15,378 bases of DNA from Acanthamoeba lenticulata (taxonomy: Eukaryota; Discosea; Longamoebia; Acanthamoebidae), in assembly GCA_002179805.1 (NCBI GenBank), contig NAVB01002560.1, positions 1 through 15,378 on the forward strand, written 5' to 3'. Shown in pieces: positions 8,861 through 15,378 of the stretch. The notes under the pieces are model-generated. The model ran no database searches and had not been told where the DNA came from. It saw only the letters and a program-made list of their open reading frames with translations. Both the position numbers and the translations under genes were made by a program. Numbering within the stretch: the stretch's first letter is position 1; every line of letters begins with the position of its first letter.

Positions 8861-8944
8861 CTGATTCAAGAAAAAAGAAAAGCAAAAGATTTGTTTTGTG
8901 AATAACAAAAAAAATGGAAAAAAAACTGTTGCTTGAAAGTGGAG
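8861..8944. promoter_or_regulatory. Very short divergent (bidirectional) promoter region
   Basis: Only 84 bases separate the - strand methyltransferase ATG (8860) from the + strand ARM/MYND ATG (8945), or 36 bases if the ATG at 8908 is used. The spacer is A/T-rich with A runs on the + strand, and no TATA box is evident. Both genes must share this region or carry promoters inside each other's 5' end. Confidence 0.6.
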
Positions 8945-10613
8945 ATGAAGGGAGCAGCAGCACGCGAACAGAAGAAGAGCGCCGGTGAAGAAGGAGGCGT
9001 TGTGGGCGGCACGTCGGCCTTCAACGCCGACCCCATCGCGGAGCGTGCCCTGGCTGGCGGTGCGTAGGAGAACCCGCTCTCTCGCTCCCTTGGCTTGCCT
9101 TCCTTGAAATCGAAGAATAAAAGCCGAATCAATCTCGTGTGTCGTCCCTTTTGGATTCGCGCTAACTCACGCGCGCGTCCGCCCCACACACGCCAGTGAG
9201 CGACGTCTTCCCGCGCGACTGGAAGAGCTTCAACGACAAGCGCATGAGCAAGGAGCTGCGGCGCCTCGTCACCACCATCCGGAACAGCCAGGAGGTGCGG
9301 CCCCACCACCGTCGCCATCACCATCATCACCATCATCACCATCATCATCGGCTCACCGGGGCCTTGCTGGGCCATCAGGACGCGGGCAAGCGGCAGCAGT
9401 GCCTCCTGGCGCTGGACAACCTCGCGTGGCACACGCGCACGCGGGCGCGGCTCTTTGACCCGTCCGTGGGCGCGCTCGACCTCCTCTTCCACCTGTCCTT
9501 CTCGTACGCCCACCTCCCCCCCCCCACCGCGTGTGCGCGTGTGCGTGCGCGTGTGTGCGGCACTGAAACACGCACGCACACGCGCGTGCTTTCGGTCGCG
9601 CAGGCCGCAGCTGGACACGCGGGACACGACCCTGCGGGCTTCGGCGCTCAACGCGCTCAACAAGATGGCGCTCTCCAACACGCAGGCCCTGTGCAAGGCC
9701 GGCGTCCTCGCGAAGCTGATCGTGCTCGCCCAGCAGCAGCTGCGCCAGTTCGCCGCCGCCGCCGCCGCCGCCGCCCAAACCGGCGACGCGCAGACGGGCG
9801 TCCCGGTGCTCGAGGACGAGCTGCGGCAAAAGGTGCTGCTGGGCGTGGCCAACATCCTCCTGACCTACGCCAACGACAAGGTCTTCCGCGCGTTGCTGGC
9901 CGTCGGGGCGGCCGGGGCGCTCGGGGACGACGGCGCCAGCGCGCTCGACGTCCTGCTGGCCCTCATCAACGAGCCCAAGTTCAACCTCTCCCTCCGCGGC
10001 TCGGCCGGTGCGTTCATGGCCGCCGCCGCCGCCGCCGCCGCCGTTGCCATGACCACGGCCATGATTCTTGTCGACTGACGGCCAACGGCCAACGGCGGGA
10101 CCGCAGGGATGGCGCTGATGAAGCTGTGCGAGGTGTGCCGGCGGGGCGAGGACAGCTGGGCCGCCGTGCGGCGCAAGGTGGCCGAGTCCAACACGATCAA
10201 GAGCCTCGTCCTGCTGCTCCTCCGCAAGGACGACGATGATGATGACGACAAGAAGAACAGCAGCGAGCAGCAGCAGCAGCAGCAGCAGGCGCATGTCGAC
10301 GACGCGGCGTTCACGAACAAGGCGGTCGTGCTCGACGTGCTCTACGCGCTGACCAACCTCGACGCCTTTGAGAACGAGGTCGAGACGGGCGACATGGGCG
10401 AGCGCGTCATCAAGGCCGGCGGCTGCGTCATCACCTGCGCCCTCATCAACCGCATCGCCGCCGAGCTGCAGCAACTCCGCACCCAGCAGCAGCAGCAGGA
10501 CGCTTCCTCCTCTTCGTCGTCGTCGTCGGCCGCGGATACGCGTCGCGTGCAGACCCGCGTGATCACCCTTCGTGCGGCCGTGAGCCTCCTCTCGTCCATG
10601 GCCTTTGTCATCG
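8945..10613 (+). CDS. Armadillo-repeat/MYND protein, exons 1-5
   Basis: Exons 8945-9059, 9197-9294, 9379-9503, 9604-10007 and 10107-10613 splice with consistent phases (1, 0, 2, 1, 1) through donors GTGCGT, GTGCGG, GTACGC, GTGCGT and GTACGC. The product begins MKGAAAREQKK and then builds armadillo-like helices: KRQQCLLALDNLAW, TLRASALNALNKMALSN..LCKAGVLAKLIVLA, KVLLGVANILLTYANDK and KAVVLDVLYALTNLDAFENE. Between them are low-complexity insertions: Ala near 9750-9775, Asp and Gln runs near 10229-10290, and Ser near 10500-10530. The last helix (TLRAAVSLLSSMAFVI) is half a repeat. It is completed in frame by the exon at 13395, so I read 8945-14984 as one 12-exon gene of about 716 aa. Alternatively translation ends at 10659-10661 and this is a separate, truncated protein. 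Armadillo repeats are protein-interaction surfaces; the partner is unknown. Head-to-head with the methyltransferase gene. Confidence 0.8.
9316..9349 (+). repeat. CAT/CAC trinucleotide repeat in the second ARM/MYND intron
   Basis: CATCAC-type triplets fill the centre of intron 9295-9378. The intron is 84 nt (28 codons) with no stop in the incoming frame, so if retained it would add a run of about 11 His. Confidence 0.75.
9535..9585. repeat. Perfect 15 bp CG/CA inverted repeat inside an ARM/MYND intron
   Basis: GCGCGTGTGCGTGCG (9535-9549) is exactly complementary to CGCACGCACACGCGC (9571-9585), with a 21-base loop, inside intron 9504-9603. It is the longest of the intron hairpins I found. Confidence 0.8.
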
Positions 10614-10864
10614 GTACGCGACCACTTTTTTCATCATTATTTATTATTATTGGTTTTTATTAGATTTTTATTTATTTTATCTTATTCTGGGGAGTTTCGT
10701 TGATGTTGTCTTCGCGAGCTTGAGGCTTTGTTGTGCTCTTTCAAATTACTCGTCGAGTTCACGGACGTCCCGTGACGTTCCACCTGTGATGTGTTCCAAA
10801 AACAACTTTTTTTCTGAACATCCCGGAACCACATTACCAAAAATATTTTTAATCTGTGGTTTCT

Positions 10865-10870
10865 TTTATT
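10865..10870 (-). terminator. Polyadenylation signal of the nested GATA-type gene
   Basis: AATAAA on the - strand (TTTATT on +) lies about 100 bases after the TGA at 10972-10970, in an A-rich - strand context. This supports the GATA-type gene having its own transcript end before the flanking armadillo exon. Confidence 0.5.
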
Positions 10871-10969
10871 ATTATTTGTTTTTGCGTTTTTCGCTTTTTT
10901 CCTATTTTTCTTTTGGTTTTACCCGCTACATCCGGATCCTCTGCTGCAGCGGCGTTGTTGTTGTTGTCG

Positions 10970-12114
10970 TCAGTTGAGGAGGGCGTAGATGTTGGAGCGG
11001 CGCTCGTCCTTCTCGGCGTCGTTGTCTGCGGCGGGCTCGTGGGCCTGTTCGCTCTCCTCCCGCTTGCAGACCTCGCCCGGCGCGCCGACGCTGTTCTTCC
11101 TCTTCTCGCGCCACAGCCGCATGCCGCACGGATTGCATACTCTGCGCGTTCATCATCATCATTAGCATCATCTTCATCTTCCTCTTGTTGTTGTTGTTGT
11201 TGTTTTGGAGGAAGACGTACTTCTTGCCGAAGCTGTTGCGCCACTGCGTCGTCGTGTCGGCGCCGCAGCGGGCGCACTGGTGGCGCGGCGTCGGCTTGGG
11301 CTTGCGGATGGTATTGATCAGGGCCACGGGGATCCCGCTCGACTTGCCGCCCGTCACGGCGGCCGCGGCGGCGGCCGCAGCAGCGGCGGCGGCGGCGTGT
11401 TCGACGATGCCGGCCTCGAGCACCGCCGCGGCGTGGGCCGCCAGCGTCGCGGTGGGCGAGCGATGCTGATACTTCTTGCCGCTGCCGGGCGCGTCGCCCT
11501 TGCTGTGTTTGCTGCCGTTGTTGTTGTTGTTGTTGGCAGAGGCGTTGAAGGCGGGGATGTCCTTGGAGAGCTGGCGCACGCTCTCGTGGAGGAGGGCGAG
11601 AGACCGCTGCATGTGGACCATGCCGGTCATGTAGGCCAGCTCGTCCTCGTTGGCCACCATCATCATCATCGGCACCTGCGTGGCCGCTGCCGCCGTCGTC
11701 GCGTAGCGCGTTGGCTGCGCCGCCGCGGTGGTGGTCCGCTGGTGCCCGTGGCCGTGGCTATGACCGTAGCGGCTGCCGTGTTGGTAGCCGTAGGTCGGTG
11801 GTACAGCTTCGTACTACACAGTATCAACAACATTAACATTAACATCAACATCAACATCTTCATACTACTTCATCGTCAAGTTGTAGAGGAGGCGCGGGTC
11901 GTACGTGGACGGCGGCGGGATGCGGGTGGGCGTGGGCGTGGGCCAGGTGGCGGCAGCAGCCGCAGCCGCTGGCAGGGGCGGCCGCGGCGGCGTAGGCGGG
12001 CGAGCCTGGTCGGTAGGGGTCGGCAGGGGTCGGGCTGCGCGTTGTTGGCCGCGCGTAGAAGGCCGGCCCGACCGGGTGTGGGTCGCACAGATAGGAGAGC
12101 GTCGTGGAGAGCAT
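10970..12114 (-). CDS. GATA-type zinc-finger protein, antisense inside a large intron (3 exons)
   Basis: Proposed - strand exons are 12114-11905, 11813-11221 and 11141-10970 (975 nt, 324 aa), with introns GTACGA...TGTAG and GTACGT...GCGCAG. Phases agree. One zinc finger near residues 250-273 is split by the second intron: CARCGADTTTQWRNSFGKK then VCNPCGMRLWREKRKNS. The four Cys, the WR after the second Cys, and CNPCGMRL followed by a basic tail match GATA fingers, which bind GATA-like DNA sites. The Cys-Cys loop is 16 residues, against the usual 17-20. The N-terminal part is Pro/Ala/His/Gly-rich. A helical stretch (EDELAYMTGMVHMQRSLALLHESVRQL) is followed by Asn runs and a run of about 13 Ala. 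The C-terminal tail ends RRSNIYALLN. Alternative donor GTAGTA at 11868 gives 12 more residues; the 91-nt intron fits the typical size better. A nuclear transcription regulator is likely; targets are unknown. The 5' end is tentative. Confidence 0.8.
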
Positions 12115-13394
12115 AGTCGTACACGTGCGTTCAGCACACAGCGCTGTGGCGGCGGACTCTTTTTTTTCTACTTCTACTTTCTCTCTTCTTCTTCTTCTTC
12201 TTTTTGTTGGCTGTTGTTGTTGAAGATGGCGGAGGAGGACGAGGCCTCGAGACGCGAGGAGCGATCTCTCGCGAGTTCTTCTTCTGCTTGACGAGTTTGT
12301 TCGCTCGGGTAAACCTTCTACTTGCTACGCGTTTTGCGAGATGGTTGCAACGAGAGGATGCCGCCGCGACGACGTTGTAGGTTACGTTGTTGGTGTTATT
12401 GGTGGCTTCTTTTCTCTCGTTTGAAGGTGGATAGTTGTTGGGTTGTTGTTGTTGGTGGGGCGATGGTCGTTGGAAGAGAGATGCGGTTCGTGTGGGCGTG
12501 TCAAGGAAGAGAAGGAGTAGATGGATCTGCAGCTGCTTTCCGCAGGTCTATTAGTGGTGGAGTGTGGTGCGCGAGTGGACGAGAAGCGAGAAGAAAGAAC
12601 ACGGGGGGTGCAGGGGGCGGGAAAACGTTGACGTACGTGGAGGAGTGCACGGGGCGCGCGAGGTTGACGTTCTGCTGGCGGTCTGAAGCGATGGCCCCAG
12701 CACAGGCCCCCGGTTCTCGAGCTTGTTGGAACGCGGCTCTGGCCTGATCAAAGCCACGGACCCACCCTGGTTGGATAGTCCATTTGTGGCACTATTATGT
12801 TGGGCCCAATTATGTCACATGTGCCTTTCCACGACGCCCGTCGTAGCGGGCGAACAAGACTGAAGCAGGATACACTGCCACCGAACCTGTCGCCGTCTCT
12901 GGCGATAATGTCGCCTTGGGCCAGCCGCAGAGCGTTATAGGGCGGCGCTGCGTCGACATTGTGGACGCTGACGCATGATGTTGGCGTCAGACGCGACTGT
13001 TAGCTCGCGCTGTGGGTCACGGCGCAACCCCAGGAATAGATCAGGGCGCCCGTCACTCGGACGTCGTTGTTGGCGTTGCCGGGGAGTACCCACGCTGCCC
13101 ATTGGTTACTGCCCATTTCGCCATTAGGACGACCCTCTCCCCACGACTTGGTCCTCGCTTTTCCTACTCCTGCCGTTGAGAATTCGAGTCGGCACTAAAA
13201 TCGGAGTTTCTTGATCGCGCGATTGGACGAAACCGGACCCTTGCAACCAATCACGGATCTTTATTTTTCGTTCTTGCTCTTTTAAACAAATATGTGTTTC
13301 CAGGCCTGCAGCGGGGGGGGCACGCGCAGCTGACTTGTGGTGGTGTTGTATGGGCACACCATGGCTATGAATGGATGTGTGTGTCGGGCCACAG
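12115..13394. other. Upstream region of the GATA-type gene / remainder of the large intron
   Basis: On the - strand, 12150-12480 is rich in AAC/ACA and CT runs, resembling a leader or promoter; no TATA box is clear. The + strand frame at 12322-12747 is open, but its Trp/Val/Arg-rich product looks like a shadow frame. From 12637 to 13183 the - strand carries protein-like but broken sequence, annotated separately. Just before 13294 a T-rich tract and TTTCCAG could be another + strand acceptor. I see no repeats or RNA genes here. Confidence 0.5.
12637..13183 (-). pseudogene. Unidentified broken coding-like region (possible gene remnant or unrecognised exons)
   Basis: Three - strand pieces read like real protein. 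One is open from about 13183 and includes ATG 13116; it ends at TAA 13002-13000 and contains WAAWVLPGN and VTGALIYSWGC. The same frame stays open from 12999 to TGA 12750-12748 (83 codons), with GDIIARDGDRFGGSVSCFSL and CDIIGPNIIVPQ. A second frame overlaps at the end, with WVRGFDQARAAFQQ, and runs into a consensus donor GTACGT at 12636-12631. Balanced hydrophobic/glycine composition, unlike the surrounding low-complexity proteins, argues for coding ancestry. One internal stop and one frame change argue for decay or missed introns. I recognise no family. It could also be upstream exons of the nested GATA-type gene, but no acceptor of matching phase was found. Low confidence. Confidence 0.3.
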
Positions 13395-14984
13395 CCAACA
13401 GGAAGGCCATCGTGTCGGCCAAGGGCGTCGAGGCCATCGTCGCCGGCATCACGGTGCGCATCTCCCCATCAGATCCCGGCCGTCAGTCGGCTCGTTGGGC
13501 TCTGACTTTTGGCAACCGCTTCAGGCTTGTCGTGGCGATCATCGGACGGTGAGCTATGGATGTCGTGCGCTTTACGTGCTCGACAAGAACCAACAGACGT
13601 TCAAGGTCCTCGAAAAGAACGAAAGCGAAGGCGGAAGCGGGAGCACGAAGAACGATGGATCTCAGGAGGCGACGGCCGACATGAGCCCCGAGGAGCGTCA
13701 ATACCACGAGAAGGCGCGTCAGCGGATGGAGGCCTACGCCGACGAGCTCATCCCCATCCTCATCGACATCATTCACAAGTGCGCTTCCACACGTGTTGGC
13801 CGTTTTCTGTCATGCTGGCTAAACCTGGCTGGCGCAGGACCCGACCGGCGACGGTGAGCTACCCGTCGGACGAGGCCTACATGCTGCGCCACATCTGCCT
13901 CCTCTTCTTCCTCTTCTCGTCCATTCCCCCGTTTCTGCACAAGACCGTCAACACGGCCGAGTATCAGGTAGGGAGCATGCTTTTCCCTCCCTACGACGTT
14001 GTTTTTTTGTTTCCAGTTTGGGAATTGGCTGTGGTGGTAGAGCTTCATTCCCGAGCCACGAACTGACTTAGTCGGCCATTTGCTCTTTCTGGCGGTAACT
14101 GTGCTGCGCCTCACTCAGTTTACCGACGTCTTGACCGAACTGCTAAATGGAACTGTTGTGGAGATTCAGGTTTCTCCGCCTATATGCCCTTTTTCTATAT
14201 TTACCATCCTTCTTTTATGCCCTTAAATGTGGTTTTTTAACACCCCTCTCTCTTTCTTTTCTCCTGTTTTTGTTATCCATATTTTGGCTATTAATTCTGA
14301 CCGTTGCCACTTTTCTTCGTTCTTCGTTCTTCACCATTCTTCATTCTGTATCCTACTTCTTTTGCAATTCTCTTTTTCTGCAGGTAAATGCCCTGGCCGT
14401 GATCGCCAACTTTGTGGAGACCGAGGAAAGTGCTCGCCTTCTGTGCCGTAGCTCGCGCCTCCTCGACGTAAGCGTCACCGTCGCTTTCGTTCTTTTTCGC
14501 TTCTCTTTTTCATGATGTCTCGAGCTTACTCTTGCTCCTCGCGCAGTTGTTGAAGCGTTTCGAGAAGCTGGAAATGGACGAGCACAACGCGCACCTGCTC
14601 GAGAACGCGAGCTACGCCATGCAGGGCCTCAAGCTCCGCGTGCCCGACGAGCTCGACCGCCTCGGCATCTCCTTTGCCGGCCTCGCCCTTCGCAGCGACG
14701 ACGCCGGCACGCGCGCGTTCCCTCCTCCACCGCACACACGCGCGTGCGTGTCTCGCGCGTGTGTTTCGCGTGTGTGCGGCGGGTCACTAACATGTTGTTT
14801 GTATTTGGGTCGCGGCGCAGACGAGGGCCTGGCCAGGTGCGGGCAGTGCGACGCGCGGGAGGCGCGACGCGGCGACTTCCCGCGGTGCGCGGCCTGTCGA
14901 CAGGTGGCCTATTGCTCGCGCGAGCACCAGAAGCTCCACTGGCGCGCCCACAAGCCCCTCTGCCGCCCTTCCGCCTCGTCGTAA
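13395..14984 (+). CDS. Armadillo-repeat/MYND protein, exons 6-12 with C-terminal MYND zinc finger
   Basis: Exons 13395-13453, 13525-13778, 13838-13967, 14119-14169, 14384-14467, 14547-14706 and 14821-14984 agree in phase. With exons 1-5 they give 2151 nt, exactly 717 codons. The first two finish one armadillo repeat and begin another (NRKAIVSAKGVEAIVAGIT, then DHRTVSYGCRALYVLDKN). A charged Gly/Ser/Glu insertion follows, then helices including MLRHICLLFFLFSSIPPFL, a 17-codon micro-exon (FTDVLTELLNGTVVEIQ), and VNALAVIANFVETEESARLL. The C-terminus is a MYND finger: CGQC, CAAC, YCSREHQKLHWRAHKPLC. The position usually Cys in the second knuckle (ECQ) is His here (EHQ), a known tolerated C/H swap. 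MYND fingers bind Pro-rich peptides, so this is probably a scaffold. The last intron (14707-14820) would be GC-AG. If the large intron is not real, the gene starts at ATG 13361. Confidence 0.8.
14730..14779. repeat. Perfect 13 bp CA/CG inverted repeat inside the last ARM/MYND intron
   Basis: CCGCACACACGCG (14730-14742) is exactly complementary to CGCGTGTGTGCGG (14767-14779), inside the inferred intron 14707-14820. The presence of this element supports calling the segment an intron, although the reading frame is open through it. Confidence 0.8.
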
Positions 14985-15203
14985 CCTGCCTCGAGGCTGT
15001 AGGGCCGGCTACGCAGCCAACGTACGATTGCCTTCGACACAAATCATGTTGCTTCTTCTCGCTAAGCTCGAGCAGTATCTCACGGCGGTCCAGTTCAGAG
15101 GACTCCGTGTGAGCAGCGTATGGGGGAGCAGAGCAGGAGTTGTTGTTTGTATTTGTTTCTTTTTTTTCTCGTGTTAACAAAAAACAGAGCTCGTCCGTTC
15201 CTC
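14985..15203. other. Convergent intergenic region
   Basis: This lies between the ARM/MYND stop (14984) and the stop of the putative - strand gene at the right edge (15204). It has a T-rich run at 15160-15172. No AATAAA is seen on the + strand, and no gene or RNA is seen in it. Confidence 0.5.
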
Positions 15204-15378
15204 CTACACGCCATCCTCATCGCCATCATCATCGTCGTCCTCGTCATCGTTGTCTTGTCTGTTCGTCGCCAAGATCTTCTGCTCTCTCAGGTACGCTGCC
15301 CGCCTGACTCCTGCATGCGGTCTTGCGCGTGTGCGTGTGCGCTTCTTGCAAAGACCTGGATGGGGGGCGAGTACCGCG
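15204..15378 (-). CDS. C-terminal end of an unidentified protein with an acidic tail (partial, 2 exons)
   Basis: The - strand exon 15295-15204 codes for YLREQKILATNRQDND, then an Asp/Glu/Gly tail ending in TAG (15206-15204). It is preceded by acceptor GGGCAG. A 60-nt intron (15355-15296, donor GTCTTT) contains the same alternating CA/CG sequence found in other introns here. The next exon (15378-15356, cut by the window end) joins at phase 1 to give AVLAPHPAYLREQ. Only about 37 residues are visible, so no family can be named. The + strand here is also open and Ser-rich, but that is the complement of the Asp/Glu tail. Confidence 0.45.
   Translation of the reverse strand, partial: AVLAPHPGLCKKRTRTRARPHAGVRRAAYLREQKILATNRQDNDDEDDDDDGDEDGV

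Larger units (their letters stand above)
10614..13394 (+). other. Inferred 2.8 kb intron of the ARM/MYND gene, host of a nested antisense gene
   Basis: The donor GTACGC follows exon 5 at phase 1. The acceptor GGCCACAG ends at 13394, and the next two bases complete a GCC (Ala) codon. The joined residues AFVI + ANRKAIVSAKGVEAIV restore a standard armadillo helix-turn-helix register. The other introns of this gene are 60-215 nt, so this one is more than ten times larger. It holds the GATA-type gene on the opposite strand (10970-12114), its poly(A) signal, and an unexplained region at 12115-13394. The competing reading is two separate + genes, the second starting at ATG 13361. Confidence 0.55.

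Noticed and set aside
9313..9351. CAT/CAC repeats as a CRISPR-like or regulatory array
   Set aside because: Simple trinucleotide repeat with no spacers, inside an intron of a eukaryotic gene.
11205..12116. + strand Arg/Gly/Val-rich frame opposite the GATA-type gene
   Set aside because: The - strand encodes the zinc finger with consistent splice phases; the + frame is low-complexity shadow.
12322..12747. + strand 141-codon open frame in the large intron
   Set aside because: Trp/Cys/Arg/Gly-rich, no domain, no splice support; opposite an apparent leader region.
13124..13357. - strand 77-codon open frame near the end of the large intron
   Set aside because: Composition is not protein-like, and a neighbouring frame on the same strand over 13000-13183 is more convincing.

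Overview
The window looks like nuclear DNA of a free-living amoebozoan, most like Acanthamoeba. This rests on GC-rich coding sequence with AT/T-rich spacers, many 55-140 bp spliceosomal introns whose donors mostly read GT[A/G]CG, long Ser/Gln/His/Ala/Asn homopolymer tracts inside proteins, and tightly packed genes on both strands. The taxon is inferred from style, not from a marker gene. All exon structures were built by hand from reading frames, splice dinucleotides and codon phase; there is no transcript evidence.

Left part (1-6.9 kb), all on the + strand. (a) A large, mostly disordered Ser/Pro/Gln/His-rich protein (116-2805, three exons, about 839 aa, possibly extending off the left edge). 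(b) A single-exon protein with an N-terminal PB1 domain and four UBA-like three-helix repeats (3300-4661), with a TATA-like box upstream and AATAAA downstream. (c) A trypsin-like (PA clan) serine protease (catalytic part 5692-6698), whose N-terminal exons probably include the Lys/Glu-rich segment at 4813-5384. The link between those parts is unresolved because the reading frame breaks near a run of seven C.

Middle (6.9-8.9 kb), - strand: a six-exon gene for an RlmI-type PUA + SAM-dependent rRNA cytosine methyltransferase (about 507 aa), probably organellar. It is head-to-head with the next gene across only about 84 bp.

Right part (8.9-15.0 kb), + strand: an armadillo-repeat protein ending in a MYND zinc finger. 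Codon phase and repeat register suggest one 12-exon gene (about 716 aa) interrupted by a 2.8 kb intron (10614-13394). That intron holds a complete antisense gene for a GATA-type zinc-finger protein (10970-12114, - strand) and a further stretch of broken, protein-like - strand sequence (about 12637-13183) that I cannot identify. The right edge carries what looks like the acidic C-terminus of another - strand gene.

The most unusual signals are the nested antisense GATA gene, perfect 12-15 bp inverted repeats of alternating CA/CG inside at least four introns of the two divergent genes, two inferred GC-AG introns, and an in-frame duplicated tail lying just past the protease stop codon. No tRNA, rRNA, CRISPR array, insertion sequence or prokaryotic operon signal was seen.
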